Below, piece after piece: positions 34,580 to 45,268 of a DNA stretch of 64,000 nucleotides. Numbering within the stretch: the first letter of the stretch is position 1; each line of letters begins with the position of its first letter. The notes beneath the pieces were generated by a model. That model had not been told where the DNA came from, made no database searches, and saw only the letters and a list, made by a program, of their open reading frames with translations. Made by a program: the position numbers and the translations under genes. Origin of the DNA: Laburnicola sp. R22_1 (Eukaryota; Ascomycota; Dothideomycetes; Pleosporales; Didymosphaeriaceae); assembly GCA_014281115.1 (NCBI GenBank), contig JACONQ010000011.1, forward strand, positions 1,054,001 to 1,118,000, in the 5' to 3' direction.

Positions 34580-36256
34580 AGGGGTCTGCTGCTGGGGATG
34601 GCGATGACTATGACTAACAATATATGGGCCTACGGCTTAACCGGTTTGTATGAGTAGCATATCCCGGCGTAGAACCGAGTAATGACACAGCTTTGCCCGC
34701 ATATTCGCTGTTCAGATGCTTCCGTCGTCCGTTGTACATCATCCGTTGCCTCAAACACCCACCAACTGTCTACGCGTATGCTCGGCACCGTCAGCTCTTA
34801 CATTCGAATCACATTACTTCATGTCCGCCCATCTCCGATTAATCACTGAATTCCCTTATTCTCAGCCTATGTCTCGCATGCGGTATCCGTCTTCCTCTCT
34901 TAAACGAACTCCGTCGTGGGTGCCCTTTGTATCAAAGTAGCGCTTGAATCTGGCATTCTGCCAACTGTCATCGACAGAATAGCGACGACGCTGGTAGTAT
35001 ATCAAGAAACGACGTTTGGGCTGGACATGTTTACAGTGGACATGGGATCTAGATGTCTACAGTCGGGACTAGGTCGTTGTGCAGTAGATGACGTCGGAGT
35101 AACTTGAACGCCATAATGTCAAAAAGGTGGTGTTGGGGTTGGCTGCTCAAAACCCATTCTTTTTTTGAGGGCTTGGACTGCTGCTTGGGTCTATCTGATG
35201 ATTGAGACGTTGCGCAGCAACAAAGTAGCAAATTTATTGTAGCCATGAAGATATCGTTGACGTGGAAACAGCGTAGAGTCTGTGCTGGTAACGCAGGGTT
35301 AAAGAGTACGGAAGAGCGATGATGGAAGAGAGTGGTCGGAGTTTGCTGTTTCTGAAGAGCGACGCATGCAGACTGTGCAGAATGTGATAGATAGCAACGG
35401 GAAGATAGTCCCACTGGCGTAAGCATATATCTATACGCTTAATGAGCGCTCGATATTCATCTTGATAAAGCCAGGAATATGAAATATGTACCATCTCACT
35501 TCCTAGCTGGGGCTTCTATCTACATGGTCTGTTGAGCGGGAGGAACATGAGGGGAGGATGTTTGGTATTGGGATACAACGTCACATTACGAAAACTAGTG
35601 CAGTATAATACTTAAGATGAGAATAGAAGGAGCGGTGGGATACAGGTATGGCGCTTTGGACTTGGACTTGGGCTTGCGACGCAACGTAGAGTCGAAGCAG
35701 AAATTGCACGAGCATGAAGGGATCTGAAGAAGCTGAAGAAGTTGCGGCACATTAAACTGCGATATATCCAGATCCGCGAGTAACACATACTCGGTGGACA
35801 TGCTCGCCTTGCGCACTCAATGATCCACACAGCTGGCGGCTGACACGGAAAACATGATGCCCATCAAGGAAGGGCAGAATTTAATCTAAAACCATACACA
35901 GATACAGAGCATGCAGGGAAAATTTGTGTATATGAGAGTATAAGACTGGGCTGATTCCTTACAATACATACGAGGATACCGCAGATGATAGTCCATTTGC
36001 GAAGCCACAAGCGCATACAGCCTAGCGACGCAAGTACCAGAATCTACCCAAGACCGCGTCCTATCCAATATGCATTAACCATCCTTCATATCCACGGATG
36101 GTAGTGTTGAAGAATCCGAATAAACGATCCATGTCATGATTGATGCTTGATCCAACGCCGAAATCCTCGAACATACGGAAAATGTTTGTCTAACATATGC
36201 TCATGACGGCACCGAACATGTCCGTACGAAGGGATACCCAGCATTTATGTGAGCGC
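34580..36256. other. 1.7-kb non-coding stretch
   Basis: Sequence between the beta6 stop and the 3' end of the unknown 325-residue gene. Open frames are short, lack conserved features and are contradicted by overlapping frames on the other strand. No RNA gene was recognised. Confidence 0.45.
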
Positions 36257-37357
36257 CTAGTCGTCAAAGTGAGAAGGAAGAGCACTCAGGCTTCGGGGAT
36301 CAGCGCTTTTATGCTGAGCTCCCTTGGACGCCTTCGCGGCAGCAGCCCGCTCCTTAGCATCCCAGTATTTGAGTTTGGTGCGCTTGAGGAGGAGCTCCGC
36401 CTCGGCGTACTCCAGCTCAGCTTGGAGTTTCTTCACTTCGATCGGCTCGTCGTCGGATTGATCGTCACTACGGGTGTTCCTTGGTCAGCTTTGCGATTGC
36501 AATCAATGCACTGGTAGGATACTAACATTATGCCCGTGGGCTCGTAGGATTCTGCTAGGCGCCTGAAGAGTTCCTGGGGCGTGGAGACATCATCTCGGGC
36601 GGAGCTCTCGCGGCGGACGGAGTCCTCACGGCGAATAGCGGCGCGGCGATCGGGGATAGGAGTGCGGCTGTCTACAGATGATCGGCCCACGCTGCGGGTC
36701 TTGTCCTTTCCACGGCGGTCCCAGCCAACGCTGTCATCGCGACGAAGTCGAACAGCTATCATTGTCGTGGTGGTTAGCCTGGGTCTGCTACTTGGATGTG
36801 TTGGCTGGGTACCACTTACTTTTGCGCTTGCGGGGCTTATCATATCCCTGGATGCGGGCCTCATACGCCTCATTGCGACCGCGCTTCCTGCCCTTGGGTA
36901 GTTCCTGCTCCACTAGCTCCTCAAAGTAAGAGTCCAAAGACGAAGATGCGTCCGTATCATACGCATCGTTGTCGCGGTCATCCTCGCTCGGCACCTGGGG
37001 ATTCTGCAACTTGATCTTGATCTCCTTGATGTCTTCAAGCCTAGCCCAGGGATGCTTCTCGGCATGCTTCTCAACCTTCATACGCAGAGCCTCGTGGAAT
37101 GCATGGAGGTCGTTCCCGTTGAGGCGTGCAATCGCTTGAAGCTCTTTGAGGAACTGGACGCCCCAGTTGCGGGGCTCATTCTCCGGCTTGTCCTTGATAT
37201 GGTCGCGTCGCTCGGTATCCCACTGCCGCATACGAATATCCTCGGGGATGATGTCCACGAAGTTGGCGGGGTCGAGCTTGAAAGAGGAGGCAATGGCTGG
37301 GAGCATGGCGTTGACCATGTCCTGGGTTTCTGGCTTGAGCGTCTCGAACCGACCCAT
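36257..37357 (-). CDS. Uncharacterised conserved-looking protein with helical, charged C-terminus
   Basis: Three exons on the minus strand, 36820-37357, 36527-36755 and 36257-36467, total 978 bases, 325 residues. I do not recognise the family. The first 130 residues look like a folded, mostly helical domain (RFETLKPETQDMVNAMLPAI, FVDIIPEDIRMRQWDTERRD, NWGVQFLKELQAIARLNGND). Then come an acidic segment, a basic KPRKRKSK stretch that may be a nuclear signal, a charged Arg/Asp/Ser-rich region, and a C-terminal coiled-coil-like helix (KKLQAELEYAEAELLLKRTK). Introns have GTAAGT and GTTAGT donors and TAG acceptors. A nuclear role is a guess from the basic stretches only. Confidence 0.78.
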
Positions 37358-38447
37358 ATTGAAGACGGCCGATAAGGTTCTTCCGTTAGGAAGATCTGTT
37401 TGTCAGTTTTGCCCTAATAAATGAGAAGATGTGTGTTGGTTGAAAGCAAGAGCCTGGCTGCTTGTGACCCCTCCTCGAAAATCAGACTCAACCTCACTTG
37501 GCACGGCAGCCAACTCGTGCCCCAAACGATTTCGCTTCCTCCTGTGAATAATAGAGATGATACTTACACTTGATTTCGTATAGAAGAGCCGCCAGTCGCG
37601 AAGGCGCAGCGTGGTTGAAGGATGGGCCTTTGGGTGTGAGAAGGAAGTGTAGCAGGCAGGGCTGCTGTTCTTAGCCACCTGTCTAATTTGGCCAAGCGCA
37701 CGCTAAACGGCTTTTTCAAAGTGAGAGTGTAGGGAAAGGTTGCTGGGTTGCTTTTTAGAACGATGTGAAACAAGTGTTGGAAGTGTTTGTCGCGCAGTGA
37801 GAGAAACCCGGGTCGGGCCAAATAATTAGCCCAGGGAGCGCAGACTTGCTTAATGACGGAGGAAGATGAGCAACCGTTCGATCATAGCCTTTGAAAGCGT
37901 TATCGGGAGAGTTTCTGTGCTAGGAAGGAAAGTTGTAGAGGGGAGCAAGCAAGCTTGGATGAGAAGAGTCTGACCTGACCCAACGCCCAAGGAGGATAAC
38001 ATCGTCGAACTTTTTATTGAAAACAAGAAAACATCCTCATTTTCTCTATTGTGTGCTCTTTCCGTATAAATCTAGTTACTGTGTAGCCGTCCCCAGTCTT
38101 GTGCTAGTAGCATGTCCACGGGCAGAGTATAGTTCGTAGCAAACAAGGGCTTTTTTTCACGACGCGTGGCATCCTAATAGAATATTCGAGATACAAGCAA
38201 CAAGAACTGTAGATAACAAAAATCCGTGAATTAAATTTTGAACCGACAATGAAGATGGAGCGTAGGAAAGATATCGGCCCCTCCACCGACGAAAACATGT
38301 TGGTTGTAACGCTTGTCCAAGCCAACCTACCTTCGGAACGTCATCAACCGAGGACACAGACCACCCTTCGCTTGAACCTCTGACTTCACGACCAACCTCG
38401 TCCGAGATCCTAAGGTCCCGATTCAACCACCTCGTACACATTCTACC
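37358..38447. other. 1.1-kb divergent intergenic region
   Basis: Shared upstream region of the unknown 325-residue gene (minus) and the IMPACT-family gene (plus). It is long for this window and may contain spliced 5' leaders; several GT/AG pairs exist but none can be proven. No gene seen. Confidence 0.45.
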
Positions 38448-39260
38448 ATGGCTTTGAAGAGGGAGTGTTCCCCTTCGCCTTCCCCGTCACTGAATATCTT
38501 TCGCTCCGAAGAAATCAAACATGAGACATCGGCTTTTATTGGTGCCTTCTCACCAACTCTCTCGGCCAAAGCACTCCAAAGCCTTCCGGAGTTTCGGACG
38601 GCAACACACCGCATGGCAGCATGGCGGACGCGCTCGAAGCAGAAATCTTTGATGCCGTCGACGAAAATACTGTACGACTTAGGTCATGATGACGATGGCG
38701 AGAAATGGGCGGGAAGCAGACTCCAGCACGTGCTCAGTGATACAGGTACCGAGGGCGTCGTAGTAGTCGCTCGATGGTATGGCGGCCAGAACATCGGACC
38801 AATCCGGTTCACACATATTGAGAACTGTGCAAAGCAAGCCATCTGGAAATGGAAAGTGATCGAAGACGAAGCAAAGAAAGAGCACGCCGTTAAGAAGCAA
38901 AAGCTTGAAGAAGAAACTATGCGTAAAGAGCTGGAAAACAATCTGCGAGAAAGAGATTTGAATATCTTTGTTCTGAGGAAGTTGCTTGCGGATAAGACTG
39001 CGAAGCTGAATGATTCTGGGCCGGCGCCTCCGACGCCACAGAAGCCTCCTCCGGACTATAGTAAGATGTCTTCGGAGGCGCTGCAGAGAGTGGACAAGGC
39101 ACGCGATGCGACGATTGCTTTCATTTTGAAGCAGATCGACAAGGTTGATGAGCAGTTGAAGCTTGCCGAAGCTTTAGAGGATTCGACACAAGATTCGTGG
39201 AAGGACGCGGAAGAAGCCACTGTAGAGAAATCACCAAAATCACCTGAAAAGAAGGACTAG
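38448..39260 (+). CDS. IMPACT-family (UPF0029 N-terminal domain) protein
   Basis: Single exon, 270 residues. The first 150 residues carry the Impact/UPF0029 fold: SAFIGAFSPTLSAKALQSLP, ATHRMAAWR, a DDDGEKWAGSRL segment with the conserved DGE..AG..L pattern, and VVVVARWYGGQNIGPIRFTH. The family includes Yih1/IMPACT (Gcn1 binding, restraint of Gcn2) and bacterial YigZ. This protein lacks the N-terminal RWD domain of Yih1, so it is a shorter relative and Gcn2 regulation should not be assumed. The C-terminal 110 residues are charged and coiled-coil-like, ending KSPKSPEKKD. Confidence 0.9.
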   Translation: MALKRECSPSPSPSLNIFRSEEIKHETSAFIGAFSPTLSAKALQSLPEFRTATHRMAAWRTRSKQKSLMPSTKILYDLGHDDDGEKWAGSRLQHVLSDTGTEGVVVVARWYGGQNIGPIRFTHIENCAKQAIWKWKVIEDEAKKEHAVKKQKLEEETMRKELENNLRERDLNIFVLRKLLADKTAKLNDSGPAPPTPQKPPPDYSKMSSEALQRVDKARDATIAFILKQIDKVDEQLKLAEALEDSTQDSWKDAEEATVEKSPKSPEKKD

Positions 39261-39482
39261 AGAGTTGGTGTCAAAGTTGCATTCTACATCCCACATATAC
39301 TTCGCGGACGCATTAGCGAAAAACTTCATGGTCCATACGACTAGCCCTTCGATAAAAGACCGATGCCGATGACCGGAAATCTTCAATAGCTCACCAACAA
39401 GGCTCAAGGTCTGTCCATGTTTGCCTCTTTGAAGTAGACAAGAGGGACTGGGAGGGCGCTTCAACCTAGGCTCTTTCGCTGT

Positions 39483-39959
39483 CTACCCAGCAAGTGTGTT
39501 TACAGCGTCAGCCGCACTCTTGACCGCATCACCAACATCAACTTCCTGCCCTGGCATTTCCCCAAACATCATTCCCGCCATACTGCTCGTATCATCGATC
39601 AATTCATGCAACCTGTCACACATCAGCCCAGTCATACCTTCCACCAGGACATATACTTACATCACACACCTTCCAATCGCATCCGTCGTCAACTCCTTCC
39701 TCTGGCTCTCCGTCATACTCGCCGGAGGCACATTTGGAATCGTATTCCTAGTAGCTGGCGTATCCGGCGGTGGATAGTTGTTCAGGAGCGATTCGAACAT
39801 CGCGTTGGTGCGCGCTGCGAAGTCGTGCATGAAGTAGATCTTCCCTTTGCGCTGGGCTTGTTGGGCGGGAAACTGAGCATGCGATTCGAAGGCGCGCATC
39901 AGAGCTATATTGGCTTGCTGGAGCTCAGGGATGCGTTGAGATGCAGTGGCTGACGGCAT
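39483..39959 (-). CDS. Small uncharacterised protein, 142 residues
   Basis: Two exons on the minus strand, 39661-39959 and 39483-39612, total 429 bases. The GTAAGT donor and CAG acceptor restore a methionine codon at the join and give a continuous, protein-like sequence: helical N-terminus (RIPELQQANIALMRAFESHA), FMHDFAARTNAMFESLLNNY, a Pro-rich linker PPPDTPATRNTIPNVPP, then a second helical part (ESQRKELTTDAIGRCVMLHE) and a Met/Gly-rich end (SSMAGMMFGEMPGQEVDVGD). No signal peptide or membrane segment. Family not recognised. It converges on the IMPACT-type gene 222 bases away. Confidence 0.68.
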
Positions 39960-40529
39960 TATAACAATGCGGATGGCGAGGGGGCGTGATATGAATTATA
40001 CCTAGGTAGACGATAGTGGTGATTTCAAAATGAGTGGTGTTGTGGGAGGGGAGGGGTAGAGTTGTTAAATACACCACGTTGGCCCGTGCGACAATGCCAT
40101 GCCGTTCCATCTAGAGACGGGTTTCTGCGTGGCCTAGTGTTCCATGCCGTGCGCGCTAGATGATGATATCACTTGGTGAATTGCAGTATGTGTGGATTCT
40201 AGATAAGGAGTTATAGATGGACCTTTACAAAGAGAAGAGGGCCTTCCTTGCATGAAGCTAAGATCGCTGATGCCTGATATGCATGTGTATTGATTGTACA
40301 ACAGATTTTACATGTAGATGTGACAAACTCGCGTCTCCTGCGCAATGCTCAGTGGCTGCTGAGACCTCTGTATCTTCCCGGTCCCCCTGTATGCAACTGA
40401 GTAGCAACGAAGACGTTCTCAACCGCATGCCATCTTCTTCTCCATCCTAATGTACTACCAGGGCCGCAGCCATACACCTTGTACGTACCCCTCCCTCCAG
40501 CAACCCGATGCGGTACTTCACCCCTCCTC
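39960..40529. other. Intergenic
   Basis: About 570 bases between the 142-residue gene and the end of the bL34m gene. No gene or repeat seen. Confidence 0.5.
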
Positions 40530-41003
40530 TTAATGGCTCAAATTCCACCGCCCCTTCTTCAGCCGCCTCATCAGAAGCTTCCTCCCCTTCTTCGTCTTTA
40601 TCCTACTCAAGAACCCATGTCTCCTCTTCCGCACCAGATGGCTAGGGTTGTACGTGTCGCGAGGACCGCATCGGATCTGCATTGAGCCCATGGCAGGATG
40701 TGACGAGATCTTTGAAGCGAGATCAAGCGTCTCGGATGATGGGATGGCTGGCGAGGTGACTGAGCCGGGAGTAGGGAGAGTGTACGTCGAGGAAGGGGTA
40801 GGGATCATTGGTCGACGGGGTGCAAGGAGGGATATAGAGCGCGCCGAGGAGAAAATTGGCAGTCTATGGTATTGTTAGACGGCGAAATCATCTATGAGTG
40901 GTGGGTAGGACTACCGTGGAGCTGATGCTGCGGCTGATCCGAGGTGGTTCGCAGGTGTTGCAGACGGCCGCGCGACCGTCCTCAGGCAGCGAAGTGCATT
41001 CAT
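40530..41003 (-). CDS. Mitochondrial large-subunit ribosomal protein bL34m
   Basis: Component of the mitochondrial 54S subunit. Two exons on the minus strand, 40915-41003 and 40530-40863, total 423 bases, 140 residues. The last 45 residues are the bL34 signature: [20 protein letters not shown], then [20 protein letters not shown]. Exon 1 encodes a presequence rich in Arg, Ala and Ser without acids ([20 protein letters not shown]), a classic matrix-targeting signal. The intron uses GTAGTC/TAG. A Ser/Ala-rich frame on the opposite strand of this gene is a shadow. The 354 bases upstream, to the next gene, look like promoter only. Confidence 0.92.
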
Positions 41004-41357
41004 GATGTCTCTTTGTCACCCAGCGCGCCTGCGATCTCACGGACAAGGCGACTGTATTGGGGCGTGACTCGGCTGAAGAGTGCTCTGCGATGCTGGACCG
41101 GAGGTGCAACGAGCTCGCCGACAGAAAATCCACGATTGGCCCGTGCACAAAAAGTGCAATCGCGAAAACCAGTCGCAGCTTCTCTCCACCATATTCTGCC
41201 CATAACAACAACACGATTAGATTGCGACTACCGGCCTGATTGCTACTTGTATAACACGACCGAATTATTGGACAGCTAGCCAATTCCTTCGCCACACCGC
41301 ATTTGCGACAACTCCCCGCATCTCCAAGTCTTCCGGCGTATACCTCCAAGCTTTCAA

Positions 41358-41978
41358 ATGCACGCCGAAACGCTCCCGCCATGTCGGCACGTATCCTCAC
41401 GGCCCATATCCGTCGCCAATGCCTCCGAAATGCTCAACAAGTACCTCGCAAACTCGGTGACTCACCCACACCTGCATCCCGATGCGCTCATCACACCCAG
41501 CGGCGTCACCTTCAGCTCGCACGGTGGACCAACCGGTGGTGTAGTCATGCACAACTTGCGCAGAGTTGCGGCCGGCCTCCAAGGCGAATACCTGGAGCCG
41601 GAGCCGACGCCTGAGCCCGAGGAGCAAGAAGGTCAGAATGCGAGTCCGCAGAAGCAAAGGAAAGGGAAGGGGAAGAGGTATGATGCCGATACCACGACAG
41701 ACGCAGACGAGGATTGGCAGAATAAGTCTGACTTTGAGAGGGAGGAGGGGATGATTGAGGTTGGCGAGGTGGGAGATAGATCGAATTTCGTGCAGGAAGG
41801 CGGGGATGTGCCAGAGTTGGAGACCACTGGCGGGGCGGAGGTTGAAGAGAGCGGAAAAAAGAGGAAGAAGGGTGCCGAGGGGAAGGTTGATAAAGAGGCG
41901 AGGAAGAAGGCAAAAAAGGCGAAGAACAAGGAATACAAGGCCCAGAAAGAGAAAGCAAGACCAGAGAAGACAGCATGA
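41358..41978 (+). CDS. Lysine-rich nuclear-type protein, possibly RNA polymerase I A14/Ker1-like
   Basis: Open exon of 206 codons. The folded-looking part is residues 18-80: VANASEMLNKYLANSVTHPH, ITPSGVTFSSHGG and VVMHNLRRVAAGLQGEYLEP. The helix HNLRRVAAGLQGE recalls the LKRIxRxxxGLP segment of fungal Pol I subunit A14/Ker1, and both have a DxW acidic region and a Lys-rich tail (here residues 165-206, KKRKKGAEGKVDKEARKKAK). That resemblance is from memory and weak. The first 17 residues are less convincing, so the true start or a short 5' intron may differ; an ATG at 41380 is in another frame. Confidence 0.6.
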   Translation: MHAETLPPCRHVSSRPISVANASEMLNKYLANSVTHPHLHPDALITPSGVTFSSHGGPTGGVVMHNLRRVAAGLQGEYLEPEPTPEPEEQEGQNASPQKQRKGKGKRYDADTTTDADEDWQNKSDFEREEGMIEVGEVGDRSNFVQEGGDVPELETTGGAEVEESGKKRKKGAEGKVDKEARKKAKKAKNKEYKAQKEKARPEKTA

Positions 41979-43140
41979 AGCTGTATATGCTGAGCATATC
42001 TTCTGTCTTCCCGTCTTCCGCTACAGTGTGCAGATATTCGCCTGTACGATGCCAGTCGAGGTTGCATCTGCACGCCAGGTCCCGTCTTCACCATGCAACC
42101 GCGGACCTACTATCGATCTCATCACCCTACGCAGCTACTCAGCAGAGGTCGGCAGATTTCATTCAAAAAGTCCGCCAAGCGACAAAGACGATTCTGAAAC
42201 GGCACATTGCTCGCAGCCGATGGATGGGTCGCGCATATAATTCGAGATTACGAGCATTACTGCCTCACAACTCCGCCTACCTGTTTGAAGATTCGCCTAC
42301 CTATTCGAAAAACAGAAACCTTGCCTCGCCGACGCGTCACACAACAAAATCGGCGAGGCGCAAGCGAAAGGCGCCACACGTCGTCTAGTCCGTGAACGCG
42401 CAACAGCTCGCGCCACATTCGCTGCGAAGCTAGAGTGTGGCGACCGTGAGAGTGGATGTGTCGCAATTTGCATGATAGCCTGGCTACCATCAATGTCTGG
42501 TAGGACGCTGCGTGAGTTTCATGCTGCCTGGGAGGCGATTGATAATTTCCAGCTTAAGTAATTGTGAGAAGGACCTGTCCTGTGACTTCTAGATGGGATA
42601 GCTATCGGCCGATAAAGAAAATGTTAGTATTGTTCCAACATGGCGCTTGAGATGAGCGACTGTATGTCTTGGCTCCATCTCTCGCACGGTGAAGAGTTAA
42701 CGCGATGCATGACGCAACATTGGCTGTGGCATTTTGCAAACAGGACGACGTCGATAGGGCGCTTCTAGAAGACCAGGGACATGGTTCGTGCAGGTGGGCT
42801 TTGAGCAACATCTGATCGAGGCGCTAGCTCCGTACCTGGTCGGAATTAGCAACGAATTCAAAGCGCATCATGTCATCAGCCACAGCGGCAGCGCACAGCG
42901 CCTCCTGATCATGATTGGCGACGCCAGTGCCACTGACAACCAGCTTCACATTGTTCACGGCTTTCGACTGTTGTAATGTCTATGACTGGACGTCTGCGCA
43001 AAAACGGTTACGACGCTCCAGGTGAGCCCCGCGTGCTCCCTGAAACGATCTGCCCTCACTAACAGCCCGCTCCAGTTCCTTCAAAGTCGCGTACCTCCTC
43101 GCAATCCACTCAAACGCCCGAGCAGTCACCCGTCGACACC
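41979..43140. other. 1.2-kb non-coding stretch upstream of mevalonate kinase
   Basis: No gene recognised. Open frames are short and Arg/Ser-rich by composition. The last 100 bases are pyrimidine-rich, as expected for the mevalonate kinase leader. Confidence 0.45.
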
Positions 43141-44780
43141 ATGCCCGCCGATTTCCTCTCCAAAATGCCACAAAACGGCGCGTCGAACCCTAGAGCAGCT
43201 CTGCTCCGCAAGCAGTCGTCGCCAATGATGCCCCCATTCATGGTCTCTGCGCCGGGCAAAGTCATTGTCTATGGAGAACATGCAGTCGTACACGGCAAGG
43301 TGGGACACAAAGCACACATGGATACGCACATGCACTAACCTTTATGCAGCCTGCAATTGCCGCCGCCATATCTCTCCGTTCATACCTACATGTCTCGTTC
43401 CTCTCCAAGTCGCACAGAACCATCACAGTGCGCTTTCCTGATATCGAACTCGAACATGTCTGGAATATAGACGAACTGCCGTGGGACGCCTTCAATGCGC
43501 CCGGAAAGAAGAAGCACTACTACGACCTAGTGACGTCGCTGGATCCGGAACTACTCGAAGCACTACAACCACACCTCGACGAAGTGTCGCCCAAGATCCC
43601 TAAGTCAATACGCAGAATACACCACGCGTCCGCCTGTTCGTTCCTCTATCTGTTTCTTTCACTTGCATCGCGGAAGACCCCGCCATGCGTATACACACTT
43701 CGTTCTACTATTCCACTACGAGCGGGGCTCGGTAGCAGTGCGAGTATCTCGGTGTGCATAAGTGCTGCGCTACTCCTACAAATACGCGCATTGAGTGGAC
43801 CCCATCAAGATCAGCCAGCGCAAGAATGCGAACTTCAGATCGAGCGGATAAACCGATGGGCATTTGTGGGCGAGATGTGTATACACGGCACTCCCTCCGG
43901 CATCGACAACACAGTCGCCTCGGGCGGCAAGGCAGTTCTTTACCAGCGGATGGGCGAAGACAAGCCTCCCCGAATCGTCCCTCTACACAGCTTCCCCGAG
44001 CTTCCACTCCTCCTCGTCAACACGCGCCAATCCCGCAGCACTGCCGTCGAAGTCGCGAAAGTCGCGACCCTCCTAGAGAACCACCCGGTGCTCACCGAGA
44101 CCATCCTTGACGCCATAGGTCAAATCACCGAATCCGCATACAAACTGCTCACAACACCCGGTTTCGACCCTGAATCGCATGCCTCGCTCAAGTATTTTGG
44201 GGATCTGGTCACGATAAATCATGGCTTGCTGGTGTCGTTGGGTGTTTCACATCCAAAGTTGGAGCGCATTCGCGAACTCATAGATCATACAGGTATTGGT
44301 TGGACAAAACTTACTGGCGCGGGAGGCGGCGGATGCGCCATCACAATCATCAAGCCACGACCTACCTCAGCTGCTAATGGCAACGGTAATGGCGCCCACC
44401 ACGAACATTCATCTTCATCAGAATCCGACTCGGAACCCGACTCCCCCGTAGCCGGCACCGCGTCCGTAATTTCCACCGGGACGAAGCTGAAGCACGCCAT
44501 TCTCGACTCCCTCGAAGTGAAGCTCGAAAACGAAGGATTTGAGAAGTTTGAGACTACCCTGGCTGGAGATGGCGTCGGTGTGCTCTGGCCGGCTGTGCTG
44601 CACAATGGGAACGAAGAGGAGGGTGGTGAGGAGATCGATCAGGAAAAATTTCTGAAAGCGGAGGGCACAGAGGGAATTGAGAGGCTGGTGGGTGTCAGAA
44701 ATGCGGGCATAAGAAAGATTGAAAGGGAGGTTAGGGAAGGGTGGAAGTTTTGGCGGCCGTGGGAGACGCGGGAGGATTAA
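43141..44780 (+). CDS. ERG12: Mevalonate kinase
   Basis: GHMP kinase that phosphorylates mevalonate in the sterol/isoprenoid pathway. Exons 43141-43299 and 43350-44780 total 1590 bases, 529 residues. Motifs in order: FMVSAPGKVIVYGEHAVVHG near residue 34, the ATP loop IPLRAGLGSSASISVCISAA near 176, HGTPSGIDNTVASGG near 230, and LTGAGGGGCAITIIKP near 372. At 529 residues it is longer than yeast Erg12 (443). The extra length is a Gly/Asn/Ser/Asp-rich insert just after the GAGGGG motif (about residues 390-420) plus an acidic C-terminal extension. The intron (50 bases) has a GTGGGA donor and a CTAAC branch site. Confidence 0.95.
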
Positions 44781-45268
44781 CTCCTGATGTTGACCGCTGC
44801 CGCTTGGGCTTTGCCTTGTTCATTATTCTTCTTGGTTGTTTTTCTCGTTATTCCTACATAGGGTAGTATTTGTATGGCTCCTTGTATTCGGGTTTGTGAA
44901 GAAGCGTGGGCGCGGGTCTATGTTTTATAGGGGGGGTCTACAGGCGAAAGATGGATTTGCTAATGCGGACGAAGAACTGGGCTAGGAGAGGCCTTCTCTT
45001 TGGCAGATCTTATGTGTTGATATCTCAGTCGTAACATACTTTAATAAAGAAAATTGATACGAAGATTTTTGTTGTTGGTACTGCAGCAGTACCTATGAGG
45101 ATGGATTAAGACAGCAAAAACGACAAGCTTCCTAACAAGTAGGAATGTTAAGCAGATTCTATTTTTAACACGTGCAATAGTGGATATTCCCACGTCTATG
45201 CGTGTCGCGAATTCTAAACGCCACGCTATATGCACCCAAAATGTCAGAACGCCCCATGTGCCGCCTCG
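44781..45268. other. Intergenic between convergent genes
   Basis: About 490 bases of 3' flanks for mevalonate kinase and PXR1. Nothing else is seen. Confidence 0.5.

Noticed and set aside
40450..40655. Plus-strand Ser/Ala-rich two-exon candidate
   Set aside because: It is the complement of bL34m, which has an unmistakable family signature and a mitochondrial presequence.
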